NCBI RefSeq assembly: GCF_009931695.1
Contig: NZ_CP048000.1
Coordinates: forward strand, 4,047,501 to 4,111,500
DNA from: Anaerocolumna sedimenticola
GTDB taxonomy: Bacteria > Bacillota > Clostridia > Lachnospirales > Lachnospiraceae
DNA: 64,000 nt
Reading direction: 5' to 3'
A program made the translations under genes and the position numbers. Under the pieces are notes generated by a model. It searched no databases, was not told the DNA's origin, and saw only the letters and a list, made by a program, of their open reading frames with translations. Of the stretch, positions 1 to 9,278 are shown in pieces; position 1 is the stretch's first letter; every line of letters begins with the position of its first letter.

Positions 1-48
1 GTTCATGATCTTGTTGCTCCAATCGGAATCTGCAAGTTCTACTTGCAA
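1..48 (-). CDS. Possible 5' end of a gene leaving the window
   Basis: An open minus-strand frame runs off the left edge for 16 codons and reads LQVELADSDWSNKIMN from a possible TTG start at 48. The frame is closed upstream by a TGA. An extended -10 (TGATATAAT, TATAAT at 66-71) lies just upstream, so transcription would start near position 59. GAGGA sits very close to the TTG, which makes the start uncertain. The peptide is not recognised. It could be the next gene after the fucose operon or chance. Confidence 0.25.
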   Translation of the reverse strand, partial: MQVELADSDWSNKIMN

Positions 49-71
49 TTCCTCATTCCGCTTTCATTATA

Positions 72-233
72 TCATAAACTTTTTAAAACATACACGAAAA
101 TTTCAATATGTAATGGAACAATGTCGACAAGTTCGCTTAACCTCTCTAAATTCCTCACATGAGGGCCTTGATCGCTTTGTGAGCCAAATGCAGTCGCGCC
201 GGTGCTACCCAAAGGATATAATCTTTTTTGCAT
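72..233 (-). CDS. Short ORF of unknown function with a canonical ribosome-binding site
   Basis: A 53-codon frame starts at ATG 233, preceded by GGAGG with a 7-base spacer. The N-terminal part (MQKRLYPLGSTGATAFG...) is richer in GC than the flanks, while the C-terminal part overlaps the AT-rich promoter region for the leftward transcript. No domain, signal peptide or membrane segment is visible. Whether it is translated cannot be judged. It could also be the remnant of a dispersed repeat. Confidence 0.3.
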   Translation of the reverse strand: MQKRLYPLGSTGATAFGSQSDQGPHVRNLERLSELVDIVPLHIEIFVYVLKSL

Positions 234-291
234 TCGTACGCCTCCGGTCGGGCTTTTATTAAATAGAAAAATTTGAAGAACTTTCCTATTT

Positions 292-356
292 AAATAAAAG
301 CAGACCTGATTATTAAGGTTAATCAGAAAATTCTGACATCTCAAACATCAAGTCTG
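292..356 (-). terminator. Long hairpin terminator after fucU
   Basis: On the minus strand CAGAC at 352-356 pairs with GTCTG at 301-305, with inner pairing from CTGATTA/TTAATCAG-type segments. It is followed by CTTTTATTT (292-300). The position 43 bases after the fucU stop fits the end of the fucose operon. Confidence 0.5.
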
Positions 357-398
357 TTTTCTATTATTAGTATTAAACATTAAGATAAACTAAAACTG

Positions 399-842
399 TT
401 ATTCTTCCACTACAACACCTTTTTGCAGCATGATATTGGCATAAAGTGCTTTTTCACTGGTAGCTATGATAGCATAAGCTGTTTTCGCTTCTTCATAAAA
501 TTTAAACCGCTCAATGCCTCCAACCGCTTTTTCACCACGATTATCATATTTTGTTACAATTTTTTTATACGTATCCCAAATAGGTGTTTCAACCGTATCA
601 CCAGGCATAACCTCCATGAGATTAACCGGTTTATCGGTATAAGTATCTAAAGGAAATACTTTTAAAATAGCATCTAATAGTTCCGGTACTCCATGACCGT
701 CACAACGGATAACAATTGCATTTTTTCCCATGGATTCCGCGGGAAAATTACCGTCTGAGATAACCAAACGGTCACTGTGTCCCATTTCACACAGAACTTT
801 TAATAATTCCGGTGATAAAATTGCAGGTATACCTTTTAACAT
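399..842 (-). CDS. fucU: L-fucose mutarotase (RbsD/FucU family)
   Basis: Interconverts the alpha and beta anomers of L-fucose in the cytoplasm, supplying the anomer used by the isomerase. The 147-residue protein has the family size. It has the opening MLKGIPAILSPELLKVL, the segment GHSDRLVISDGNFPAE with the catalytic His and Asp region, and a C-terminal tyrosine-containing end typical of FucU. The start at 842 is chosen over the ATG at 854 because that upstream ATG is part of ATGGAGG, whose GGAGG is the ribosome-binding site. It is the last gene of the fucI-kinase-fucU operon. A 108-bp inverted-repeat element separates it from the kinase gene. Confidence 0.9.
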   Translation of the reverse strand: MLKGIPAILSPELLKVLCEMGHSDRLVISDGNFPAESMGKNAIVIRCDGHGVPELLDAILKVFPLDTYTDKPVNLMEVMPGDTVETPIWDTYKKIVTKYDNRGEKAVGGIERFKFYEEAKTAYAIIATSEKALYANIMLQKGVVVEE

Positions 843-869
843 ATTGACCTCCATACATCATTCATTCAC

Positions 870-977
870 GCGGTTGTTGTAATTATTTGATTAATTTTTC
901 TATAATTAATTATTGTAATTATTATTAAATATTACATGATTTCATATAATTCCTATAAAGTTCATTACAACAACCGC
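870..977. repeat. MITE-like element with 14-bp perfect terminal inverted repeats
   Basis: GCGGTTGTTGTAAT (870-883) and its exact reverse complement (964-977) enclose about 80 bases of very AT-rich sequence. It lies between the sugar kinase gene and fucU. No ORF is inside. The terminal repeats could also fold into an intercistronic hairpin in the mRNA. Confidence 0.55.
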
Positions 978-1044
978 AGCAGAATAAATATAAAATAAAA
1001 TTTAATAAATCTTTATACAGTTAGTTTATCCAATAAAAATTGGC

Positions 1045-2511
1045 TTACTTCTGTATAATTTTCTTATAACGCATATAAGCTTCTTCCCAGGACTCTTTCT
1101 CTGTTGGTTCATATTTTACTATGTCAGGTGACTGTCCGATTATCCTTCTTGCCTCTGCAATATCCTTAATCTGACCGGATGCCATTAACTGAAGGGCAAC
1201 ATTACCAAGAACCGTAGCTTCAACCGGTCCGGCTGTTACTGCACATCCGCTGGCATTAGCCGTAAATTGACAGAGTTGTTTGCTTTGGATGCCTCCGCCT
1301 ACCATATGAATATTATTATAAACATGTCCTGTACAATCGCTGATTTGTTCCAGTGCATAGCGATATTTCAGAGCCAGGCTTTCGTTAATACAGCGCACAA
1401 TCTCACCCACTGTTTCGGGTACTATTTGTCCCGTACGTCTGCAATAATCCTGAATTCGTGAGGGCATATCCCCTGCCGGTGAAAATTCCGGGGCATCCGG
1501 ATCAATGAAACAGGCAAATGCTTTTGCATTAAGTGCTAAATCTTCCAGCTGGCCAAAATTGTACTCATGACCTTCCCTGATCCATTGTCTTCTGCTTTCC
1601 TGAATAAGCCACAAACCGGTTATATTTTTTAGGAATGAAGCTTTACCGCCGTAACCGCCTTCATTGGTTATATTATAATAATCGGATTTCTCATTGATAA
1701 GAGGCTTATCCAGTTCTGTTCCGATCAGAGACCAGGTACCGCAGCTTATGAAAATAAAATTATCTTCTTCTGCCGGTACTGCAACTAAGGCGCTTTGGGT
1801 ATCATGACCGGCTACGGCAATGACATCACATTTTTTAACACCCAGTTCCTCACAGATTTCATCCGATAGAACACCGACTTTAGTACCGCTTGCCACAATA
1901 GAAGCAAATATACTCTTTGGTAAACCAAGGGCTTCAATAACCTTTTCTGACCAGACACCCTTTTTTGCATCCAAGAGCTGACTGGTTGAAGCGATGGAAT
2001 ATTCCGATGCTTTTACTCCGGTTAACATAAAGTTAAATAAATCCGGTGTTAATAACATTTTATCCGCCCGCTCTAATAATTCTGCCCTGTTTAACTTTAG
2101 GGATAATAACTGGAAAGCTGTATTTATCTCCATAAACTGATTACCGGTAATACTGTAGAAATCTGCTTTAGGTAATTTTTCAAAACTTTTCTCCAGCATT
2201 CCTAAGGTTCGCTTATCCCTGTAATGTACCGGATTCTCCAGTAAATTTCCGTCTTTATCAAGCAAACCAAAGTCAACACCCCAGGTATCGATTCCGATAC
2301 TGTCAAAATCCGACTCATGTTTTGCTTTTAATAATCCCTGCTTAATTTCATGAAACAATCGGAGGATATCCCAGTACATAGTTCCGTTAACTATAACCGG
2401 ATCATTGGAAAACCGGTGAATTTCCTTTAACTGTATCGAGGTACCGTCGTAAATACCAAGCATAGCTCTTCCGCTGGAAGCTCCAAAATCAAACGCTAAT
2501 ACTTTTTTCAC
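1045..2511 (-). CDS. rhaB: FGGY-family sugar kinase (rhamnulokinase type), probable L-fuculokinase
   Basis: Phosphorylates a ketohexose made by the isomerase. The sequence is RhaB-like: N-terminal ATPase-fold signature AFDFGASSGRAMLG at residues 6-19, WGVDFGLL near 80, the second-domain signature GHDTQSA near 236, and GGGIQSKQLCQ near 403. At 488 residues it has the usual family length. By sequence it is a rhamnulokinase, but it lies 17 bases downstream of fucI and upstream of fucU with no rhamnose isomerase in view. The inference is that it acts on L-fuculose. Many Firmicutes use RhaB-type kinases this way. The start ATG at 2511 follows a GGAGG. Confidence 0.85.
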   Translation of the reverse strand: MKKVLAFDFGASSGRAMLGIYDGTSIQLKEIHRFSNDPVIVNGTMYWDILRLFHEIKQGLLKAKHESDFDSIGIDTWGVDFGLLDKDGNLLENPVHYRDKRTLGMLEKSFEKLPKADFYSITGNQFMEINTAFQLLSLKLNRAELLERADKMLLTPDLFNFMLTGVKASEYSIASTSQLLDAKKGVWSEKVIEALGLPKSIFASIVASGTKVGVLSDEICEELGVKKCDVIAVAGHDTQSALVAVPAEEDNFIFISCGTWSLIGTELDKPLINEKSDYYNITNEGGYGGKASFLKNITGLWLIQESRRQWIREGHEYNFGQLEDLALNAKAFACFIDPDAPEFSPAGDMPSRIQDYCRRTGQIVPETVGEIVRCINESLALKYRYALEQISDCTGHVYNNIHMVGGGIQSKQLCQFTANASGCAVTAGPVEATVLGNVALQLMASGQIKDIAEARRIIGQSPDIVKYEPTEKESWEEAYMRYKKIIQK

Positions 2512-2528
2512 GGCTAAACCCTCCTTTA

Positions 2529-4322
2529 TTATTTATAAAGCGGACCATAAGCCTCACATGCTCTGTAATCCTGTCCTTCTTTATCCATACCGAAAGCATT
2601 CCAGGATGCAGGTCTGAATATTTTTTCATCCGGTACATTATGCATACATACCGGTATTCTTAAGATAGAACATAATGTGATGATATCGGCTCCGATGTGA
2701 CCATAACTGATAGCACCATGGTTTGCACCCCAATTATTCATAACGTCATAAGCTGATTTAAAGGCTCCTGTTCCGGTAAGTCTTGGAGCAAACCAGGTAC
2801 ATGGCCAGGTATAGTCTGTTCTCTTCCATAACTTGTCAGATACTTCTTCCGGAAGATTTACGGTATAACCCTCTACCAATTGCATTACAGGGCCTAAACC
2901 TTTTACAATATTTAAACGCATCATAGTAACCGGCATTTCACTTCTGGTTAAAAATCTGGAGGAATAACCGCCGCCTCTGAAATAACCGTTATCGGCCGCA
3001 TTCCAGGTAGTTGCTTTTAAGCAGGCTTTTTGATCGTCTTCTGTCATTTCCCAGAAAGGTTTGATTATACCATTACCATCAGTATCTTTTACTTCACCGC
3101 AGGCATCAATGCAGGCTGCACCGGAATTAATTAAATGAATGAAACCTTGGGATTCCTTAGCCACACCCTCAAGATCATAACCGGTTGCTTTCTTTACTGC
3201 TTCAGGACTCCAGTAAGTTCTTACGTCTGCAAAAATCTGTGCTGTATTGGTTAATAATTTACCGAATAACATGCTGGTACCGTTTAAGGTATCATTTTCT
3301 GTTGCAAGGATATAAGGTTCTCTTGCACCCTCCCAGTCAAAAGAAGAATTAAGCATTGCTTCCGGGAAGTCACAGTTTGGATAAAAGTCAGTCCATTGTC
3401 TTTGTCCCTGGAAACCACCTGCTATTGCATTATGTCCAACTCTTTCTTCCTTAGCCTCTTCAGGAAGATTTGGATTACCATTATATAAATCCTTGATAAT
3501 ACACATCATTTTAACAACAAATTCCCAGTCTTTTTCTTTTTGTTCCGGTGAACTCTGTATGTCTGATGGATTTTTATCGAAGCCTTCCGGACAGTTTGCT
3601 TTTGTCCAGGCTAATGCTTTCTCATATTCTGCTTTATCATAAATTTCTTCAGTCATTCTACGGATAATTTCCACTTCATCTACGGATTCAACTCTCATTC
3701 CCAGATATTCTTCAAAGAATTCAGGATTGATGATGGAACCGGCAATACCCATACAGATGGAACCGATCTGTAAATAAGATTTACCCCTCATAGTAGCTGC
3801 TGCTACGGCTGCACGTCCGAAACGTAATAATTTTTCTTTTACATCTTCAGGAATATCCGTATCATCAGCATTCTGAACGTCATGTCCGTAAATACCGAAT
3901 GCAGGAAGTCCTTTTTGTGCATGTCCTGCTAAAACTGCTGCCAGATATACTGCTCCCGGTCTTTCTGTTCCATTAAATCCCCAAACACCTTTAATTGTCA
4001 TTGGGTCCATATCCATGGTTTCGGAACCGTAACACCAGCAAGGTGTAACGGTAAGAGTAATATCCACACCTGCTTTTTTAAATTTGTCTGCGCAGGCTGC
4101 TGCTTCTGCAACACGTCCGATGGTAGTATCGGCGATAACAACTTTCACCGGTTCTCCATTGGAATATCTTAAATTCTTTGTAAAAAGTTCTGCTGCTGCC
4201 TTAGCCATATTCATAGTCTGTTCTTCCAGTGATTCACGCACCTTAAGAACTCCTCTTCGTCCGTCAATAGTAGGTCTGATTCCGATTACCGGATAATCTC
4301 CAATTAATCTGCTTTTTGCCAT
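2529..4322 (-). CDS. fucI: L-fucose isomerase
   Basis: Converts L-fucose to L-fuculose, a Mn-dependent first catabolic step. The 597-residue protein matches the family length and reads as FucI throughout: [12 protein letters not shown] at the N-terminus, the [11 protein letters not shown] region, [19 protein letters not shown] in the middle, and [19 protein letters not shown] near the C-terminus. The start at 4322 (MAKSRL) is preferred to the ATG at 4337 because the latter overlaps the GGAGG ribosome-binding site. It is the first gene of the operon, divergent from an AraC-type regulator. Fucose would come from host mucin or plant glycans. Confidence 0.95.
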   Translation of the reverse strand: MAKSRLIGDYPVIGIRPTIDGRRGVLKVRESLEEQTMNMAKAAAELFTKNLRYSNGEPVKVVIADTTIGRVAEAAACADKFKKAGVDITLTVTPCWCYGSETMDMDPMTIKGVWGFNGTERPGAVYLAAVLAGHAQKGLPAFGIYGHDVQNADDTDIPEDVKEKLLRFGRAAVAAATMRGKSYLQIGSICMGIAGSIINPEFFEEYLGMRVESVDEVEIIRRMTEEIYDKAEYEKALAWTKANCPEGFDKNPSDIQSSPEQKEKDWEFVVKMMCIIKDLYNGNPNLPEEAKEERVGHNAIAGGFQGQRQWTDFYPNCDFPEAMLNSSFDWEGAREPYILATENDTLNGTSMLFGKLLTNTAQIFADVRTYWSPEAVKKATGYDLEGVAKESQGFIHLINSGAACIDACGEVKDTDGNGIIKPFWEMTEDDQKACLKATTWNAADNGYFRGGGYSSRFLTRSEMPVTMMRLNIVKGLGPVMQLVEGYTVNLPEEVSDKLWKRTDYTWPCTWFAPRLTGTGAFKSAYDVMNNWGANHGAISYGHIGADIITLCSILRIPVCMHNVPDEKIFRPASWNAFGMDKEGQDYRACEAYGPLYK

Positions 4323-4351
4323 TTGAAATACCTCCATTAATATAATAATTT

Positions 4352-4371
4352 GATAGATAATACATACTATC
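4352..4371. promoter_or_regulatory. Inverted repeat in the fucI / AraC intergenic region
   Basis: GATAG and CTATC face each other with 10 bases between them, upstream of the fucI ribosome-binding site and downstream of a TATAAT on the minus strand. It is a candidate operator for the divergent AraC regulator, judged by position only. Confidence 0.3.
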
Positions 4372-4394
4372 TTCAGTTCTATTATAGTATATAC

Positions 4395-4424
4395 TTGAAT
4401 CTACTTTAATACTTGTGATATAAT
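4395..4424 (+). promoter_or_regulatory. Promoter of the AraC-type regulator gene
   Basis: TTGAAT (4395-4400) and TATAAT (4419-4424) are separated by 18 bases. The AraC start codon is 38 bases further on, after a GGGGG ribosome-binding site. Confidence 0.55.
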
Positions 4425-4462
4425 AGCAAAAAATATAACAATTTTCACATTCAGGGGGTCAT

Positions 4463-5325
4463 ATGCAATATATAGATTATAATGAAAGAAAAATGCGCGG
4501 AACCTTTGATTTTCCTATAGAATTTTATCATATCGACAGTCAGCACCCCCAATATGCCATGCCTTATCACTGGCATGTAGAATATGAAATTATTCGTATT
4601 TTGGAGGGTACTTTTACCATATCTCTGGATGAAAATGAAATTCGGGCAGAACAGGGTGATGTAATTTTATAAACAGCGGGACGCTGCATGCCGGGATACC
4701 GGAGGGTTGTATATACGAATGTATTGTATTTGACATGAATATGCTTTTGAAAAAAGATAATGTCTGTCAGAAATTTATCCAGGACATCATGAATCATGTC
4801 ATAAATATAAAAGAATTTTATAAAAAAGAAACTTCGGAATTTCATAAAGCGGTATGGCAATTGTTTGATGTTATGGATCATAAAAAGTACGGGTACCAAT
4901 TAATTGTACAAGGCTGCCTCTATCAGCTTTTGGGAATTATATTAGAAAACGGTGATTATGTAACCGATTCCCTGCAGACACCACAGAACCACAGACGTAT
5001 TCTGCAATTAAAACAGGTGTTGGAAGTAATAGAGAATTCCTACCCCGACCAGATAACCTTAGAACAGTTATCCAAAGCAGCCGGTATGTCACCAAAATAT
5101 TTCTGCCGCTTTTTTCAGGAAATGACTCATAAAAGTCCGATTGACTATTTAAATTATTACCGGGTGGAACGTGCCTGCTATCAATTGCTTAATACAGACA
5201 CATCCATAACGGATATATCCTTTGGCGTCGGTTTTAATAATTTAAGTTATTTTATCAAATCCTTTAAAAAATATAAAGGAATTACACCGGCGAAGTACCG
5301 AAAACTTAATTATTCTCCGATTTAA
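4463..5325 (+). CDS. AraC-family regulator of the fucose operon, frame interrupted
   Basis: Expected to be a cupin plus helix-turn-helix activator responding to the sugar. The first 69 codons give an AraC cupin (YAMPYHWHVEYEIIRILEG, ending GDVIL) and then meet TAA. Shifting frame after TTTT at 4665-4668 restores continuous coding (INSGTLHAGIPEG...) to a C-terminal AraC domain with LEQLSKAAGMSPKYFCRFFQ and the typical FNNLSYFIKSFKKYKGITPAKYRK. With one extra T the product would be about 287 residues, the normal family size. The break is therefore one missing base in a T-run, either a sequencing error or a recent inactivating mutation. Separate internal starts are less likely. Confidence 0.8.
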
Positions 5326-5368
5326 TAATACATTGTTGCAATTGCCTATATAATATGTATTGTCACTT

Positions 5369-6022
5369 CTACTTACAGTTTTGCAAATAATTTATTACTT
5401 CTGACAAGGAATCAAATTTTCCATCTATTAATTTTTTAATTTCTTCATCCGGTTGAATTAAATCCGGTACCATAATTGGTTTCATACCGGCATGATAGGC
5501 GGCTTTTAAACCATTGGGGGAATCCTCTATGGCTATGCTGCATTCCGGTATGGAACCAAGTTCCATACATGCTTTTAGATAAATCTCAGGATCCGGTTTT
5601 CCGTGTTCAACCATATCACCTGTTACGATTGCCTGAAAATAATGGGTGATCCCTGCCTTATTAAGGTAATTCATAACATTCCCTTTATTAGTTGAAGTAG
5701 CTAATGCTATTTTATAATCATTCTCCTGCAAAAAGTTAAGTAGTTCAAACACCCCCGGTTTTACCGGAAGACCCTCTGTTTCTATAATTTCTCCAAATAA
5801 TACAGAGGAACGTTCCCGAAACTTTTCATACGGGAAATCAGATCCAAACTGTTTTAAAAAGAACTGTCTGGTATCAACCGAATTTAATCCTACACATTTC
5901 GTTATGGCTATATCAATATCTTTTATATTCATTTCTTCTCCAACCTGAAGCCAGACATCATTACACACTCTTTCCGTATCAAATAGAACACCATCCATAT
6001 CAAAAACTACACTTTCTATCAT
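5369..6022 (-). CDS. HAD-superfamily phosphatase, beta-phosphoglucomutase-like
   Basis: A cytoplasmic haloacid dehalogenase-type hydrolase or phosphomutase. Motif I is DMDGVLFD with the nucleophile Asp at residue 8 and general acid at 10. An alpha-helical C1 cap follows. Motif II is ATSTNKG near 109, motif III Lys is in HGKPDPEIY near 140, and motif IV is IEDSPNG near 163. Its 217 residues are typical. The substrate cannot be told from sequence. It converges with the AraC gene and is followed by no obvious partner. Confidence 0.85.
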   Translation of the reverse strand: MIESVVFDMDGVLFDTERVCNDVWLQVGEEMNIKDIDIAITKCVGLNSVDTRQFFLKQFGSDFPYEKFRERSSVLFGEIIETEGLPVKPGVFELLNFLQENDYKIALATSTNKGNVMNYLNKAGITHYFQAIVTGDMVEHGKPDPEIYLKACMELGSIPECSIAIEDSPNGLKAAYHAGMKPIMVPDLIQPDEEIKKLIDGKFDSLSEVINYLQNCK

Positions 6023-6352
6023 ATATAAGCCTCCATTTTTTCTTCCATAGTTTCACTGTTCTAAATAAATAGTATTTATGGGGTTATTTAGCATAATATC
6101 AATGCTTAAAATCATATACTTGTCACTCTTGCTTTCTTTAATGACCATAATTTCATTTTTATATCAGCAATGGGTCTGAAAATGAGTACTATTAGGTAGT
6201 TTATTACATTCTATTCTAATTTGCAATAGATACAGTTTTCAAATTTAACTGACATTTCGTTTTAACTAAAGCAGCCAAAGAGAAAAAGAACTTAATAACT
6301 GTAAACTAAGTTCTTACTCTTTGGCTGAAAAAGCTGCATTAATATCTACATT
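6023..6352. other. Intergenic stretch containing a long hairpin
   Basis: About 330 bases without a gene between the sulfate operon and the phosphatase gene. The only structure seen is the hairpin at 6272-6327. The rest is AT-rich and should hold the promoter of the phosphatase gene, but no clear -35/-10 pair was found. Confidence 0.4.
6272..6327 (-). terminator. Large hairpin ending the sulfate operon
   Basis: CAGCCAAAGAG and CTCTTTGGCTG pair exactly at the base and continue into AAGAACTTA/TAAGTTCTT, leaving a 12-base loop. It lies 26 bases after the cysN stop. On the minus strand it is followed by CTTTAGTT, a poor T-tract, so it may act as an mRNA 3' stabiliser as well as a terminator. Confidence 0.5.
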
Positions 6353-8067
6353 TTATATATTATATTCAATCGTATAAACGTCCTCATTGAATTTAATATG
6401 TTTATATTGATCTAAGGAAAACCATTGGTTGGAAAATTCTACATCTGTAGTAATATTTAGCTTACGATTACGTTCTTCCATTAATTGTTCAAACTCTTCT
6501 TTCGTACTAACACGGATACCAAAACCTCTTGCATTGATAAGCGGCAGATTATCATAGGTATAATCCTGTAAAGCCAATATATCTTCTATGATCCTGCCGC
6601 GTATTTTAACAACGACACCATCACGGATACCTATTATGTTAAAAGAATCCGGATAGGAATAAGTATCACCAACCGTGCCTATTTCGTTACCCACATGATA
6701 CAGCTTATTATCTGTCTGAACATTTTAATACTATTGTCCTGAACACTGTAATAATATTCATCAAAAATTCTGCTGTTTAAGTAAAGGTCATCCTTAACAA
6801 ATCCGCTCTTTAAATTCGCCGCTTCCTCTGCTTTGGAGATAATACCGCCGCCGGCGACATCATAACCGTCAACAATAACAAAACGGCCTGTTACCTTACT
6901 GTTTCTGAATTCATCAAAAGCAACCGATTCCTTGGTTTCAACGATGATTTCAGCAACATCATTTATCTTAACTCTCAATGCCTTTTCTTCACCGGATAAG
7001 GTACTGGCATCAATAACTTTTAAAATAGATTTAATTTCAGCTTCTACCTCCGCCGTTGCCAGTTTGATTTTATACTTCTTATTGGTAACCAGGTCATTTT
7101 TGCCCATCCAGAACACATTGGCACGGAAACGGTTGGAAACAACGGGTATAACATCCTTATGGCTGATAATCTCTCCACGTTTGTTGAAAAACTCATCTTC
7201 CACTGTAATACCCACCGATTGTCCGGCAGATACCACATCGGTCTGATCTTTTTGAACCCAGGCTTCTATTGTCTTAACTCTGGTAGTTTTATTACCGGGT
7301 GTTATGTGTATCTCATCCCCAGCCTTTAAGGTTCCGGCTTCTATTCTGCCCACAATAATTCTTCTATTATCAAATTTATAGACATCCTGTATGGGGAGAC
7401 GCAACGGTTTATGAGAAATATCCTTATCCTTTGGAATCTCGTCAATGGCTTCTAAGATGGGTTTACCATGGTACCAGGGCATTTTTGCAGAATAACTTGC
7501 AATATTCTCACCATAAAATGCGGAGATTGGAATATAATCTAAAGGAGTAACCTGTAAGGAATTTAAGAATTCATTGAATTCCTTTTTAATAGCATGATAT
7601 GTTTCTTCGGAATAGTCAATTAAATCCATTTTATTTACAATTACATAAACTTTCTGGATTCCCAATAAAGATAAGATGTAACCATGTCTTTTGGACTGTT
7701 CTTTAATTCCTTCATTGGCATCAATTACAAGCAGTGCCGCTTCTGCACTGGCCGCACCGGATATCATGTTTTTTAGGAACTCTTTATGACCGGGAGCATC
7801 AATTATTACATAATCTCTTCTCTTGGTAAAAAACTGAAGCTGGGTGGTATCAATGGTAATGCCCTGTTTCTGTTCTTCTTCAAAGGCATCTAACAGGTAT
7901 GCATATTCAAAAGGTTTTCCTTTTTCTTTTGAAATACGTTTTACCCTGTCAATAGCACCTTCCGGCAAAGAATTGGTATCGTATAACAGGCGGCCGATTA
8001 CTGTTGATTTACCATGATCAACATGACCTACTACTACAATCTTTAAAGTCTCTCTATTCTTGCTCAT
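6353..8067 (-). CDS. cysN: Sulfate adenylyltransferase large subunit (GTPase), frame interrupted
   Basis: With CysD makes APS from ATP and sulfate, driven by GTP hydrolysis. The EF-Tu-like G domain shows G1 GHVDHGKST at residues 14-22, G3 DAPGH near 91, and G4 NKMD near 147. Beta-barrel domains follow. The long frame ends at 6679 with a non-homologous tail. A second frame ([19 protein letters not shown]... to 6353) continues the C-terminal extension seen in clostridial CysN. One extra A in the AAAA run (plus-strand TTTT 6723-6726) joins them as [16 protein letters not shown], giving about 571 residues. The gap to cysD is 14 bases. The 113-codon downstream frame is best read as the CysN C-terminus, not a separate gene. 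Confidence 0.85.
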
Positions 8068-8081
8068 TCTTTCGGTCCTCC

Positions 8082-8881
8082 TTACATGTAACCATCTTTA
8101 CGGAGCTTCTGCATGGCATATGCATCCTCCTGATCCTGGGCACGGCCTGCACGTTCACTGGTTTTCGTATGTTTTAATTCTTCAATGATTTCTTCAATGG
8201 TACTTGCAGTTGAATCAATGGTACCGGTACATGGAGCACAGCCTAAACTGCGGTAGCGTTTTCCGTCTTTTGCAAAGTATAAATCTATTAAAGGAATATT
8301 TTCCCTTAATATGTATTCCCACACATCAATCTCATTCCAGTGAAGAATCGGATGAACACGGATATGATTGCCTTTCGGAAAATCCGTTTTAAACTGGTCC
8401 CAAAGTTCCGGAGGCTGGTTGGTATAATCCCATTCATAGTCTTTATTTCTTTCACTGAATACTCTTTCTTTGGAACGGGAACCTTCTTCATCCCGTCTGA
8501 CACCTAAAATCAAACCTTCAAATTCATATTTTTCCACAACCTGCTGTAATCCGTCTGTTTTTAAAGCTTTGCAGCATATCAGTCTTCCATGGTCCGGTCC
8601 CATACCAGCTTTCACAGCTTCCTCGTTGGTATGTACTATGAGGTCTATATTTAATTCCTTAGCAATTTTATCACGGTATTCAATCATCCGGGGTATCTTA
8701 TAGGTAGTATCTACATGGATAAAGGGAAATGGGCAGTAACCGTAAAAAGCTTTTTTGGCCAACCACATAAGTACGGTTGAATCCTTTCCAATGGACCAGA
8801 GCATACCCAGTTTTCCAAACTTTTATATGCTTCCCTAAGTATATAGATACTTTCTGCTTCTAACTCATCTAAATGATTCAT
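8082..8881 (-). CDS. cysD: Sulfate adenylyltransferase small subunit, frame interrupted
   Basis: Catalytic subunit of ATP sulfurylase, PAPS-reductase fold. From 8804 downwards the frame is intact: the P-loop-like [31 protein letters not shown], and [14 protein letters not shown]. The conserved N-terminus ([20 protein letters not shown]) lies upstream in another frame, starting at ATG 8881 after GAGGAGG. One extra T in the TTT run (plus-strand 8817-8819) links the two as [17 protein letters not shown]. Full product is about 266 residues, slightly short of the 300-residue enterobacterial CysD. It is followed at once by cysN. Confidence 0.85.
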
Positions 8882-8960
8882 GTTAAGTCCTCCTCTTTCA
8901 TATTAGATTTTCCATATTGATTATCAGCCGGTAAAAAATTACCTGCTGCCAGCTCTATCC

Positions 8961-9278
8961 TTAATAAGAATTTGCTTTCGTTTTATCTATGGTGATAATC
9001 TTTTTACTGCCATCGTGATTTGCTATATACCAATGAAGTTCTTTTTTCTCTTCTTTCACATGCATTGTAGTGCCATTTCCGCCGATATCTGCTCCTAAGA
9101 AATATGAGATTGCTTCAAATTCGCATTCCTTTAGACAGGAGGTACAACCCCAGCATTCATCCGGATATTTGATAAAGGTTTTATTATTCTCTTTATCTTT
9201 GAACAATAAGGATCCAGGACATACTTCCCTGCAGTTTCCGCATCCGACACATAAATCAGGATTAATTCTTATGCTCAT
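8961..9278 (-). CDS. aprB: APS reductase beta subunit-like 2[4Fe-4S] ferredoxin
   Basis: Electron-transfer subunit expected to feed the AprA flavoprotein. It has two cluster motifs: CVGCGNCREVCP (C-x2-C-x2-C-x3-CP) at residues 10-21 and CWGCTSCLKEC at 43-53. A short C-terminal extension follows (HWYIANHDGSKKIITIDK). At 105 residues it is shorter than the dissimilatory AprB (about 150). Its start overlaps the aprA stop by 17 bases, so translation is coupled. The context (aprA, cysDN, sulfate transporter) supports an APS reductase rather than a general ferredoxin. Cluster content is inferred from the cysteines. Confidence 0.75.
   Translation of the reverse strand: MSIRINPDLCVGCGNCREVCPGSLLFKDKENNKTFIKYPDECWGCTSCLKECEFEAISYFLGADIGGNGTTMHVKEEKKELHWYIANHDGSKKIITIDKTKANSY

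Noticed and set aside
6353-6694. Separate 113-residue protein after cysN
   Set aside because: It begins with the typical CysN C-terminal continuation in another frame; a one-base gap in an A-run explains the split.
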